A DNA stretch of 64,000 bases from Methanobrevibacter arboriphilus JCM 13429 = DSM 1125 (lineage in GTDB: Archaea > Methanobacteriota > Methanobacteria > Methanobacteriales > Methanobacteriaceae). Made by a program: the position numbers and the translations under genes. Within the stretch, counting starts at the first letter, position 1; each line of letters starts with the position of its first letter. Shown here one piece after another: positions 29,684 to 39,222 of the stretch. Below the pieces are notes generated by a model, which saw nothing but the letters and a program-made list of their open reading frames with translations, was not told where the DNA came from and ran no database searches. The DNA lies in assembly GCF_002072215.1 (NCBI RefSeq), contig NZ_JXMW01000001.1:1-64000 (forward strand), given 5' to 3'.

Positions 29684-30586
29684 TTATTTTCTAAAGCTCC
29701 TTGGAACAGTAGGGCGAGGAATATTCTTGTGAAATTCAGTCGCAGCATCTAATATTTCAACACAGATATCTCCAATCCTCTCAAATGATTTAACAAGCCG
29801 AGATAGATAAATATAATAAGTAGATTCAGTTTTATCTTCAAATGAAGTTTCAGCCATCTCAATAGCTATACAATTAAGAGCTTTTTTCTGTAAACTATGA
29901 ATTTTCTCTTCAAGATCCATAATATCTCCTTTAAGGGATAATTCTCCATTTAAAAAAGCCTTCATAGAATTTTGTATCATTTTATTTATAGATTTATACA
30001 TAGATTTTAATAAATCTAGAATAACTTCATTAACTTCATCAGTATTTTCATTTATAGTAAACTTTGAAAAATGATCAGAATAATCACCAATACGTTCTAA
30101 ATCATAAGCAATCTCATTAAAAATAAGTGTTTTTGAAAATTGAGTAGAAGGATCAATACTGACAACAGTATCAACTGAAGATCGTATTTTTTCAAACATA
30201 TTATTAGTTGTATAATCCATCTCCATTGCTAATTCTGCTTTATCAATGTTATTTTCTATTAAAGCAGTGAATGCTGTTTTTAATTGTTTTAAAACATGTT
30301 CCTCCATAGTTTGTAACATTCCTTTAATTAAAAATGTAGCAGAATGGTCTTTTGATGAAAAATCTTCCCCAATCGGTTCAGCAAATTCTTCATATTTCTT
30401 TAAGTCAAGAATATATGCTCTTTTTACAATTTTTTTATCTATTAAAGGTTTAAGTAATTGAGTGACATAACGCCTACTTACACCTAGCTTTTGAGCAATT
30501 TCATCCTGAGTAGCAGGATTATCATATAATATAATATCCAATATATCTTTAAGAGTTTTATTCTTTTTTTTCATTTTATAAACCAT
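29684..30586 (-). CDS. PhoU-domain transcriptional regulator with N-terminal HTH
   Basis: The 300-residue protein joins a winged-helix-type DNA-binding domain (TLKDILDIILYDNPATQDEIAQKLGVSRR-type, residues 10-65) to two PhoU bundles (second half with the RLVKSFERIGDICVEILDAA motif and, earlier, YDLERIGDYSDHF). This HTH-PhoU layout is common in methanogens next to pst genes, so it probably links phosphate status to transcription of the pst cluster. It is transcribed towards pstS, with the 2TM gene on the other strand between them. Confidence 0.85.
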   Translation of the reverse strand: MVYKMKKKNKTLKDILDIILYDNPATQDEIAQKLGVSRRYVTQLLKPLIDKKIVKRAYILDLKKYEEFAEPIGEDFSSKDHSATFLIKGMLQTMEEHVLKQLKTAFTALIENNIDKAELAMEMDYTTNNMFEKIRSSVDTVVSIDPSTQFSKTLIFNEIAYDLERIGDYSDHFSKFTINENTDEVNEVILDLLKSMYKSINKMIQNSMKAFLNGELSLKGDIMDLEEKIHSLQKKALNCIAIEMAETSFEDKTESTYYIYLSRLVKSFERIGDICVEILDAATEFHKNIPRPTVPRSFRK

Positions 30587-30633
30587 TATAATAAAGTTTT
30601 TTCCGATATGTACAAAAAAGTAATTTTAAAGAA

Positions 30634-31716
30634 TCAACGCTTGAAATATTTTCTATTCTTAGACATAGTACTAGTTTTATTAGATTTAATAGTTTTATTA
30701 GAGTCTTTAACTTTACTAGATTTTATAACTTCATTAGAAGATATAATTTTGTGATTTACATTATTATTATATTGATCTTTATTTGATTGATTAAAATTTT
30801 TTTTATCAATTTTTTTATTATTATCAAATTGATTAATTTTACTATCAAAATCCTTATCCAAATCCTTATTCCGGTCTTTATTTAAATCTTTATCAAAATT
30901 TTTATCAAGATCTTTATTTGAATTCTTATTTAAATTCAGATCCTTATCCAAATTATTATCCAAATCATTAGTTATATTGTTTAAATCATCATAATCCATA
31001 TTATCATAATTCATATATTTATATTCTATACTTCTATAATCAATATTTCCCTCATCATCCTGATCATTAGTATTATTTATATTTCCTGATTTAGAATTAA
31101 ATATATTCAAACCACTATTTCTTCCCATATACAATGACACTGATTCTAAGAATATTTTAATTATTATAAATATTAAGACTAAAAAGATACCTATGACTAA
31201 AAATACATCAAAAAAGGTTAATAAATTAGTGTACAAGTAAAATAGTTCTGGATTAAGATCTAAAAGACCCCTAATCAATAAAACAATTCCTAAAATAAGA
31301 ATTATAAAACCATATTCTCTTTTAATCATTTTAGGTTGAATTAAAGGATAAACACCCATTAAAATTAAGCCAATACCCATAAATCTAACAAGATTATTAT
31401 TAGTAAGCTGTTCTAATTGAATAAAGATATTTAAAAAGTCAGGATAGTATATTAAATAGGAATGGAGCAAAGCTATTATAAAGATTACTAAAAAAATAGC
31501 TATTAACACTAATGGTATGATAAATACCAGACTATTTTCAACTTTACGTATAGTAGAATTTTTAAGAGGTTCTTTTATGAATATAGAGAGCACTTGATAT
31601 AATATAGCTCCTAAAACTGCCCCTATAACAGTTCCAGCAAGACCTAAAAAAGAGGTTGTTAAAGCAACTATACCAGATATTAATCCTGCCATTATTATAT
31701 CAAAAGATTTAGACAT
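30634..31716 (-). CDS. Multi-pass membrane protein with Asp/Lys/Asn-rich tail
   Basis: I do not recognise the family. Residues 1-210 hold about six membrane segments, the first a glycine-rich GLISGIVALTTSFLGLAG type, then a long tail of about 150 residues rich in D, N and K with units such as NKDLDKNFDKDLNKD and NDLDNNLDKDLN, likely disordered and cytosolic. The ribosome-binding site AAGGA is in place before the ATG. It ends 48 nt upstream of the PhoU regulator on the same strand, so the two may be co-transcribed. Confidence 0.6.
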   Translation of the reverse strand: MSKSFDIIMAGLISGIVALTTSFLGLAGTVIGAVLGAILYQVLSIFIKEPLKNSTIRKVENSLVFIIPLVLIAIFLVIFIIALLHSYLIYYPDFLNIFIQLEQLTNNNLVRFMGIGLILMGVYPLIQPKMIKREYGFIILILGIVLLIRGLLDLNPELFYLYTNLLTFFDVFLVIGIFLVLIFIIIKIFLESVSLYMGRNSGLNIFNSKSGNINNTNDQDDEGNIDYRSIEYKYMNYDNMDYDDLNNITNDLDNNLDKDLNLNKNSNKDLDKNFDKDLNKDRNKDLDKDFDSKINQFDNNKKIDKKNFNQSNKDQYNNNVNHKIISSNEVIKSSKVKDSNKTIKSNKTSTMSKNRKYFKR

Positions 31717-31766
31717 ATTATTCCTTCATTTAAATACTATAAAATAATTTAATAAATCAATATTCC

Positions 31767-31849
31767 AAGAATATGCTATTTTAAGAATATGCATTATCTT
31801 AAGAATACTTTATCTCAAGAATACTTTTATCTTAAGAAAATGCTATTAA
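31767..31849. repeat. Five copies of a 16-18 bp AAGAATATGCTATTTT-like repeat
   Basis: Imperfect tandem units (AAGAATATGCTATTTT, AAGAATATGCATTATCTT, AAGAATACTTTATCTC, AAGAATACTTTTATCTT, AAGAAAATGCTATTAA) lie upstream of the membrane-protein gene. The remainder of 31717-32239 is AT-rich, with no gene seen before the tRNA. Confidence 0.6.
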
Positions 31850-32236
31850 ATAATTTAAAGTATTATCAATATTTTTAATAAAGTAATATCAATTGATTAA
31901 AATAATTAATTAAAATATGAATATTTATACTAATTATTATTTTTATTGCTAAATTTTATATTACTATTTTTTATCTAGTTTTTATATTACTGATTTTTAT
32001 ATTTATTACTAATAATATAATAAATTTTATCATCATAGATACTATAATAATAAATTTAATATTTTAGTCAATAAATATAATAAAAATAACATATCATGAA
32101 TAGCTAAAATTCATATATTCCAAAAAAAATATTTTTATTTAATGAAATAACATTAATTAGAGTATTATTTACTTAGATTATTACTTAAATCTACTAATCA
32201 ATGTAACAAATGATATTATTAAAAACAATTATTCAA

Positions 32237-32313
<77 letters not shown>

Positions 32314-32332
32314 ATTTTGATTTATATTAGTT

Positions 32333-32421
<89 letters not shown>

Positions 32422-32721
32422 TATAAATTATACAACAACATTAGTTGTTCATCATAATATATAAAATTAATGTTTTTATTTTAAGTATTTTATTTTAAAT
32501 TAATTATTTTAAATTATACTATCTAAATTTAAATTATAGGTCTAAATTTAAATCATATTATTTCAAATTATAAAATAATTATATAATAAATAATATTATT
32601 ATATTAAATAAGATATACAATCAGATTGTAAGAATCTAAAAATTGATAAAGATTTATATTGTGAAATATAAATTATTTATAATAATAATTTTAAATAAGT
32701 ATCTGCAATTGATATTACAGC

Positions 32722-32752
32722 ATTCAAATATTTGAATATTTTAGTATATAAA
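32722..32752 (+). promoter_or_regulatory. Perfect 16-bp palindrome next to the ferredoxin TATA box
   Basis: ATTCAAATATTTGAAT (32722-32737) is a perfect palindrome; 7 nt later comes TATATAAA (32745-32752), the TATA box of the small ferredoxin gene whose ATG is at 32781. The position fits a repressor or activator site controlling that gene. Confidence 0.55.
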
Positions 32753-32780
32753 CTTTACCCTAAAAATATATGGTGGTATA

Positions 32781-32960
32781 ATGAAAATTAACATGTCAGA
32801 ATGTGGAGTATGTGAAATATGCATTGAATCATGTCCACTAGGATTAATAAAAAAGAAAGGGTTTAAAATGATTATCCAAGAAGGATGCAAAAATTGTGGA
32901 GAATGTCAAGAAGTATGTCCTATGGGATGTATCATTGAAGATGAAGAAGATATAGATTAA
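32781..32960 (+). CDS. Small two-cluster [4Fe-4S] ferredoxin
   Basis: A 59-residue protein with two cluster motifs, C8-x2-C11-x2-C14-x3-C18-P (CGVCEICIESCP) and C36-x2-C39-x2-C42-x3-C46-P (CKNCGECQEVCP), followed by an acidic tail. It is a 2[4Fe-4S] ferredoxin-like electron carrier in the cytosol; the partner is unknown. It has its own promoter with a palindrome, a GGTGGT ribosome-binding site at 32772-32777, and is divergent from the two tRNA genes. Confidence 0.9.
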   Translation: MKINMSECGVCEICIESCPLGLIKKKGFKMIIQEGCKNCGECQEVCPMGCIIEDEEDID

Positions 32961-33550
32961 CATTGGTTTAATTATTTTATAATAATCTTCAATTAAAAAA
33001 ATAATTTTAGACAGACTAATAAAATAATGATATGAATTTTAATTATTATGAGTATCAAATTAAGAGAAATTTTATTATTAAAAATAGTATAATTAAAAAT
33101 AGATTAATTTTATAATATTATTAAAATATTACAACCCATACAAACTATACTACTAAATTATATTACTAAACTATTTTTTAATTATAATTTTTAATTATTA
33201 TAATATTAATTATTATAATATTAATTATTAATTATTAATTAATGAATCTCTTAGAAAATGAATCTCTTAGAAATAAAAAATTAAAAATATAACTATTCTA
33301 TAAACAAAAGAAGTATAAAAATTTATTATAAAAAAATTTATTAGTATAAAAATTAAATATTAGTTATAATTTTATTTATAAGATATAAAATTTTATTTAT
33401 AAGATATAAAAATTTTATTATTATTTATTATCATATAAAATTATTTTAAAAAATTACTAATAAAATAAAAAATAATTAATTAAAAATAATTAATTAAAAA
33501 TTTGATAATAACAATTCACTAATCATTTATAACATAAGGTAAGGTTAAAT
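32961..33550. other. AT-rich intergenic region
   Basis: About 590 nt of ATTATTAATTATAATATTAATTA-type sequence with short direct repeats (AATGAATCTCTTAGAAA twice at 33240-33275; TTATTTATAAGATATAAAATTT twice at about 33370-33410). No gene is visible. Confidence 0.5.
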
Positions 33551-34363
33551 ATGAAAAAACCTAATTTTAAAAGTATCCTAAAAAAAATGACAATAATTGA
33601 TGCTTTAATAATAATATGTATTATAGGAGCTGTTGTTTTTGCTTTTATGTATACAGGGGGAAATGAAGATAAAACAGAATCAATTTCTTTTGATTCTTCT
33701 TCAATGAACAAATTTGCTGAAAAATATTTATCATTTTATCAAGATGGACAAATAGTAAAAACACATATTGGCGGATACAATGCCACATCTGGAGAATATC
33801 AAGAATTGTATGGAACTGTAGTATGGGTAGATGATGACTATGGAGCTAATGTACAGATATTAATAGATGTTGATGGAGATCAAAGTGGGGAACCAATACT
33901 TGCAAGGCTTTATAAAGATGAAAAACCTGCAGATATATATACTGAACATATAACACTAGAAACTAGTGGTGCAAAATATAAAAATGTTACTGAAATTGAA
34001 GTAGCTCCTAAAAACATTAGTACATTAAGTGAGTTAGCAACTGAAATAGGAAATGAAACTAATTACACAGTTACAACTAAAATAGCGACTGATGAAAAGG
34101 ATAGTAAAACTTATCAAAATTTATACAATAAGATGTTCCTAAATGGAAGAAAAGAATCAGTAACATCAGTAGCAGAAAATATTTATGACCAAATCAAAAT
34201 TATAATGGCAAGCCCTAATGAGATAAATATGGCTTCAAGTATTTTTGGAACAATAAATGGAGAAACAGGATTAATAACAATTAGAATATATAACTCAACA
34301 CCTGAAGACATTAAAACAATAGAAAACAATTTTAATGTTTTAAATATTAGAAAAGTAACTTAA
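33551..34363 (+). CDS. Membrane-anchored protein, DUF4330-like N-terminus
   Basis: The 270-residue protein starts with a basic cytosolic segment, one membrane helix (IIDALIIICIIGAVVFAFMY) and then an extracytoplasmic part of about 235 residues. The IIDALIII start resembles the N-terminus of DUF4330-family proteins, but I cannot confirm membership. AAGGTAAGG precedes the ATG. The following gene, 210 nt downstream on the same strand, is a polymerase-like membrane protein, which would suit a role in cell-surface polymer assembly, but this is only context. Confidence 0.55.
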   Translation: MKKPNFKSILKKMTIIDALIIICIIGAVVFAFMYTGGNEDKTESISFDSSSMNKFAEKYLSFYQDGQIVKTHIGGYNATSGEYQELYGTVVWVDDDYGANVQILIDVDGDQSGEPILARLYKDEKPADIYTEHITLETSGAKYKNVTEIEVAPKNISTLSELATEIGNETNYTVTTKIATDEKDSKTYQNLYNKMFLNGRKESVTSVAENIYDQIKIIMASPNEINMASSIFGTINGETGLITIRIYNSTPEDIKTIENNFNVLNIRKVT

Positions 34364-34573
34364 AATATAAACTATTAGTAAAACTATTTTTATTATTAAT
34401 AAAACTATTATTAGTTACTAGTACTAAAATTATTAATAAAAATATTATTAGTTATTAGTAATTAAGACTATTATTAGTTATTAGTACTAAAAATATTAGT
34501 AATGAAACTATTATGATATTTAAAAATAGTACAATTTATTATATAATTAACACATAGCTTAAAAAGTGATATA

Positions 34574-35866
34574 ATGAGTGGATTATATTCAATAACTACA
34601 TATTTAAGTAGAAAAATTGAAAAAATATTTAGAAAATCACTTTTATTTACTGTTATCTTTTCGTTTGCAAGATTTATAGAAAATCAGTGGGTAAATAGTT
34701 ATTTTAAAGGTTTATACCCTAATGAAAAATTTTTAAGTTTCTTTAAAAAAAATAAGATAGTTAAAAATCATATTTTCCACCCTATCATAATTATTTTAAC
34801 CTTTTCAATATTTTTAATATTATCTCTTAGCCCAATATCCTTTGATTTACAGATTAGTATAGCTATTGCTTTCATTTCATTTATTGTTGGTTCGGTTATT
34901 ATACCAAAATATTTTTTTAAAAATTATACTAAAGACTCATTTATAAAATTTAATCCAAAAGATGTATATTCAATAGGCTTTTGTCTGATTTTAATAGGAG
35001 TTCTATTTTTCTTTCTCAGTATTGCATCAGTTGGAGGAGTTCCACTCCTTAAACCTTCCCTACGTTATGGTTTAAAGCCAATACTAACTATGCCAGTGTT
35101 TTTAATGATACCTGGAATAGGACTTATAGGATCTGTTTATTTAGATAAATTTAAAAGGGGAATTTTAAGTAGAAGTCAAGCAAGATTTAGATTTTTAGTT
35201 CTTGTAGCTTTCAGTGGGTTCTTTTTATTTTCTTTAGGATATAGAACCCCAATAATAGCTTCTTTATTGATGATGATAATCATGGGTTATTATGGTAAAA
35301 TTCTAGCTGTATGGGAAGTAGTTATAGGAGCATTTGCAGGAGTTATACTAATTATTGGAATTGGATACTTCCGTTCAATTGAAGAATTAACAATAACCAG
35401 TTATACTAGTCCATTTTACACTTTGCAAAGTAGAGCTGACTTTACACTGAATGTGTTAAATCTATTGAATTATATCTCTGGAAATTTTGGAATTAAACAT
35501 GGAGCATTGACACTTAGTGCGATTCCTAGTAGTAGTGATTTAGGACCTAGGATGATGATTGGTCAATTAATAGCCTGGAGAACTGAAGTAACAGTGACTC
35601 CTACTCTTATAGGCCCAATGCTAGTTGATTTTGGTAAATTTGGAGTTGCTGTTGGAATGGGGCTTTTAGGGTTTATATTGGGAATTGGATATAAAATATT
35701 ACAAAAAACCAAGGACGCATTTTACATAGCATTATATGGATTACTTCTAACCTATACAATATTAGGAGTTGAAACTGGAATACTTGATATTCAAGTTATT
35801 ATTTACTTTTTCTTGGGTTTTTTTATATATTTAGCTAATATTTTAAAAAAAACATTACAAAAATAG
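34574..35866 (+). CDS. Oligosaccharide repeat-unit polymerase-like membrane protein
   Basis: The 430-residue polytopic protein has about ten hydrophobic segments and the pattern of O-antigen/oligosaccharide repeat-unit polymerases: a conserved early GGVPLLKPSLRYGLKP loop, FSLGYRTPIIASL in the middle and a large loop with RADFTLNVLNLL and GQLIAWRTEVTVTPTLIGP. Such Wzy-like enzymes would link glycan units at the cell surface; in methanogens they may serve surface glycan or glycoprotein synthesis. No other glycan genes adjoin apart from the anchored protein upstream. Confidence 0.65.
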   Translation: MSGLYSITTYLSRKIEKIFRKSLLFTVIFSFARFIENQWVNSYFKGLYPNEKFLSFFKKNKIVKNHIFHPIIIILTFSIFLILSLSPISFDLQISIAIAFISFIVGSVIIPKYFFKNYTKDSFIKFNPKDVYSIGFCLILIGVLFFFLSIASVGGVPLLKPSLRYGLKPILTMPVFLMIPGIGLIGSVYLDKFKRGILSRSQARFRFLVLVAFSGFFLFSLGYRTPIIASLLMMIIMGYYGKILAVWEVVIGAFAGVILIIGIGYFRSIEELTITSYTSPFYTLQSRADFTLNVLNLLNYISGNFGIKHGALTLSAIPSSSDLGPRMMIGQLIAWRTEVTVTPTLIGPMLVDFGKFGVAVGMGLLGFILGIGYKILQKTKDAFYIALYGLLLTYTILGVETGILDIQVIIYFFLGFFIYLANILKKTLQK

Positions 35867-35930
35867 TATAAAAGATTAAAAAATTAAAAAATTAAAAAAT
35901 AATAAAAATAATAAAAATATTGGTATAAAA

Positions 35931-36392
35931 TTATTTAAAACCAATCATAATATCAATATCTTCTTTTAATGAATCTAAGTCTAAACTAGTAAAAAAAGAA
36001 TAAAAAAAAGCTTTTTCTTTTACAAATCCAATATGTCTTTGAGAAGAAGAAACATCAGATTTAGATATTTCACTCTTAAAATCAAATATAGTTACACCTT
36101 CAATGTTTCTTATTTTAGAATCTAAAATTTTAGCTCCATTATCTTTAAGAAAATTCTCCATAAATTCTTTCCAATATTCAGTTGTTTTTCCTCCAGAATT
36201 AGCTACTGAAAATGAGAAAGTGCCACCTTTCCCTTTATCAGTCTTCATAGCTACCACTTCCGTAGGATTTTTATTCTTATTTTCAAATTCATACCAATTA
36301 GAAGGATAATTAAAAGCAATTTTATCATTTTCAAATCTTTTAATCTCTATTTCACTATCAAAAACACATTTTCTATCACTATTATCACTCAT
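35931..36392 (-). CDS. PsbP-like domain protein
   Basis: A 153-residue cytosolic-looking protein without signal peptide. The segment IAFNYPSNWYEFENKN, then strand-rich sequence with GGTFSFSVANSGG and a late GFVKEKAFFYSFFTS, resembles the PsbP/Mog1-like fold annotated in many Methanobrevibacter proteins. The function is unknown. It is divergent from the DNA-repair gene across a 335-nt region that contains a perfect hairpin. Confidence 0.5.
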   Translation of the reverse strand: MSDNSDRKCVFDSEIEIKRFENDKIAFNYPSNWYEFENKNKNPTEVVAMKTDKGKGGTFSFSVANSGGKTTEYWKEFMENFLKDNGAKILDSKIRNIEGVTIFDFKSEISKSDVSSSQRHIGFVKEKAFFYSFFTSLDLDSLKEDIDIMIGFK

Positions 36393-36442
36393 AATATCAC
36401 ATAATACATATAAATAATCTAATTATAAATAATCTAATAAAT

Positions 36443-36473
36443 AATAATCTAATAAAATAATAATTAGATTATT
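36443..36473. promoter_or_regulatory. 11-bp perfect inverted repeat in a divergent promoter region
   Basis: AATAATCTAAT (36443-36453) and ATTAGATTATT (36463-36473) are exact complements around 9 nt. Further direct copies of AATAATCTAATAAA occur through 36415-36600. The region 36393-36728 holds no gene. AT-richness makes chance palindromes more likely, so the role is uncertain. Confidence 0.35.
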
Positions 36474-36728
36474 TATATTCTAATTAAAATATTCTAATTA
36501 TATATACTATTATTATTGAAAATTATTAAAGTTTGAAATAATATTAATAATTCAAAAATATAAATAATCTAATAAATTAAATAATCTAATAAATAATATA
36601 TTAACAAACTAGTTAATATAACTAATTTCGAAATTATGTAATTTAAATTCAATTTTTTTTTAAAAAAATAAAATAAAAATAAAAAAAGTATTATAGAAAT
36701 TTCTAAAATAACTATCAAAAGTGTTAAA

Positions 36729-37202
36729 ATGGAAAATATTAAAGCATATTGTAAAAATGGGAAAGTAATGAAAGTATCCTTGAATGGAGACTTAATTGAT
36801 TATAAAACTGAAAAAGAAATAATAGAAGAAGAATTAATAGAATGTAAAGATTTAGAAGATTTGATAAAAAAATCAATACATGAAAATATAGATTTTTCAG
36901 AATATATTGACTTAAGCAACCTTAAATCAACTGAATTCGAGAAAAAAGTGTATATTGAAACAATGAAAATACAAAGAGGAGAAGTAAAAACATATAAAGA
37001 AATAGGAGATAATATTGGAAGTAAAGGATATAGAGCTGTTGGAAATGCATTAAACAAAAATCCAATACCAATAATAATTCCTTGTCATAGAGTAATTGGC
37101 TCTAATATGAAATTAACTGGTTTCAATGGAGGGATAAATCTTAAAAAAGAAATACTCATTAATGAAGGGATAAAAGTAAAAAATGATAAAGTTATATTAT
37201 AA
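36729..37202 (+). CDS. ogt: Methylated-DNA--protein-cysteine methyltransferase
   Basis: A 157-residue suicide repair enzyme that removes alkyl groups from O6-alkylguanine. The active-site PCHRVIG (C119), the helix-turn-helix YKEIGDNIGSKGYRAVGNALNKNP with the Arg finger, and the late GFNGGINLKKEIL motif are all present. The N-terminal part is reduced, as in archaeal Ogt. Cytosolic; there is no strong ribosome-binding site. Confidence 0.9.
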   Translation: MENIKAYCKNGKVMKVSLNGDLIDYKTEKEIIEEELIECKDLEDLIKKSIHENIDFSEYIDLSNLKSTEFEKKVYIETMKIQRGEVKTYKEIGDNIGSKGYRAVGNALNKNPIPIIIPCHRVIGSNMKLTGFNGGINLKKEILINEGIKVKNDKVIL

Positions 37203-37248
37203 TAAATTAAATAATCTAATTAAAAAATCTAAAAATAAAAAATGAAAA

Positions 37249-37731
37249 TTAATTAGACTTAGATTTAAAAGTTTTAATAGCTTCTTGAAGTTCTTCAGTC
37301 AAGTTCTCATCATTTTTAAGTTCTTGAAGATCTTCAATAGAAAATACATTTAAAACATTATCTTTACAAGCTTCAACACATGCAGGAATTATATTATCAG
37401 ATTCTAAGCAAAGTGTACATTTTTCAGCTGATTTTTTCTCTTTATCGAATGATATAATCCCTATAGGACATGCAATTGCACATAATTTACATAATATACA
37501 ATTTTCTTCATTAACAATTAATGTCTCCCCATCTTCACCATCAATGACCTCAATAGCATTATGAGGGCAAATTCTACGACAAGGAGCTTTATCAGGATGA
37601 CAATGCATACAAAATATAGGAATTGAATCAGTTTTTCTTGCTCTAGCAGTTCCATAAGTTTTTTTACATGCATTAATACAGGCTTCACATTCAGTACACA
37701 TTTGAGGGTCTGTGACCATAAGTGTTTTCAT
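37249..37731 (-). CDS. ACDS-associated polyferredoxin
   Basis: A 160-residue protein with four cysteine sets for 4Fe-4S clusters (CTECEACINAC, CMHCHPDKAPCRRIC, CILCKLCAIAC and CTLCLESDNIIPACVEAC), the HycB/CooF-like pattern. It is the last gene of the ACDS cluster, 88 nt after cdhE, and probably carries electrons to or from the CO dehydrogenase unit. GGTGATTAAATG gives a good start. Confidence 0.85.
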   Translation of the reverse strand: MKTLMVTDPQMCTECEACINACKKTYGTARARKTDSIPIFCMHCHPDKAPCRRICPHNAIEVIDGEDGETLIVNEENCILCKLCAIACPIGIISFDKEKKSAEKCTLCLESDNIIPACVEACKDNVLNVFSIEDLQELKNDENLTEELQEAIKTFKSKSN

Positions 37732-37818
37732 TTAATCACCAAAGTAAATCTAAATAATTAAAAAATAATTAAAATAAAAATAAATAAAAAATTAAACAAC
37801 AATCAAATTAATAGATTG

Positions 37819-39198
37819 TTAAAATTTTTCATCTATAAAATCAGGGACAGCAGATGAATCTCTTGGACCAACCATAACATTCCAACCAGTTTCATCCTCA
37901 ATTTCACCACTTAACGGAGCAGCTAAACCTGGAATTATTAATTTTCTTGTTTTAACCATGTCTTCTATTCCAGTTTCCTTAACTAAATCAGCTACAGATT
38001 CCCCATCAAATTGTCCTCCAGCTATAGCTACATCTACAGCTTTACCTACAGTATCAAGAACAAGTAGATAACAGTTTGCATCTCCAGATTTTAAATCTCC
38101 TTCAACAGTATAATATGTTAAAGAGAAATTTGTAGTAAGCAAAACAGCAGAATTCTCATCAACATCACCAAATTCATATATTCCTGGATCAACTGCTTGA
38201 GGTTTTCTTGGATCAGTGTATAAACTTTGTCTTAGAGTAAGTATAGGAATAAGCTCCCAAATTTCATTACCTTTAAGGATAAGAACATCAGCATATTTAT
38301 TCATTAAAGTAGATGCTATAGTTGCTTCCATAGTTCCTTTTTTAATATCATCATCTTCTTCATTATTTAATCTAACTAACGCTGGAACACCAAGTAAAGG
38401 ATATCTAAAGTCTTCATCCTTATCTTCAACAGCTAACCTTCTACTCATAACAAAATTATCTAAAGTATCACCAATAGCATCACCAGTAAGAGTACCAGGA
38501 TCAAGAACAATATCTTCAACTCCATTAGACCTAAGAGTGAAAACTAAATCTTTCATCTTTTCAATATCTCCTGGTGAAAATACAGTAATAGGACATTGAT
38601 ATTTAGTAGCTAAATCAGCCATATCAAATATATTATCCTTTGTTGCAGCATAAATTAAAGGACGATCATCACCAATAAATGCAAGTGCCTTTTCCATAGC
38701 TATTGGGTCAAAAGTAACTAAAAATACAGGATACTTAGAAGATTTGAGTTTTTTAGCACAATTTGCAAATTTTTCAGGATCTCCCGATTTGTTTCTTAAA
38801 GCTATTGCATCAAGTTTGAGTGATTCACCAGTTCTTTCAAATTCGAGATCTTCAATCTGTTTAATTCTTTTCTCAAAATCAGAATCATCCAAATCATCTG
38901 GAACATCAACAGCTAAAACAGTCTGATTATAATAAGATTCTTCATATCTATAAAGAACTTCATCTCCACCAATTATCTTAGCTTTTTCGTCTTTTCCAAT
39001 TATAATTTCTTTAACAGCAGGAGCAAGTAAATCATCAAGTTTTTTAAATTTTTTATCTGACAATTCAGTACATAAAGTTAAATCAGCTTCTTTTTCAGAT
39101 AATTTAGTTGCAAAAGCCATACAGCTTGCTTCCCCACAATCTTCACAATTAGTTTGAGGCAATAATTTATAAACATCCATTGCAGTAACCTTAGCCAT
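37819..39198 (-). CDS. cdhE: ACDS gamma subunit (corrinoid iron-sulfur protein, large)
   Basis: The 459-residue subunit carries the methyl group on a corrinoid between H4MPT and acetyl-CoA synthase. The N-terminal 4Fe-4S site is C18-x2-C21-x4-C26-x16-C43 (NCEDCGEASC..LC). A TIM barrel follows (LVTFDPIAMEKAL, IVLDPGTLTGDA) and then a C-terminal corrinoid-binding domain (TTNFSLTYYTVEGD, PGLAAPLSGEIED). GGAGG is at the right distance, 24 nt after cdhD. Confidence 0.95.
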   Translation of the reverse strand: MAKVTAMDVYKLLPQTNCEDCGEASCMAFATKLSEKEADLTLCTELSDKKFKKLDDLLAPAVKEIIIGKDEKAKIIGGDEVLYRYEESYYNQTVLAVDVPDDLDDSDFEKRIKQIEDLEFERTGESLKLDAIALRNKSGDPEKFANCAKKLKSSKYPVFLVTFDPIAMEKALAFIGDDRPLIYAATKDNIFDMADLATKYQCPITVFSPGDIEKMKDLVFTLRSNGVEDIVLDPGTLTGDAIGDTLDNFVMSRRLAVEDKDEDFRYPLLGVPALVRLNNEEDDDIKKGTMEATIASTLMNKYADVLILKGNEIWELIPILTLRQSLYTDPRKPQAVDPGIYEFGDVDENSAVLLTTNFSLTYYTVEGDLKSGDANCYLLVLDTVGKAVDVAIAGGQFDGESVADLVKETGIEDMVKTRKLIIPGLAAPLSGEIEDETGWNVMVGPRDSSAVPDFIDEKF

Positions 39199-39222
39199 AA
39201 TAAAACCTCCATCATGCCCTAA

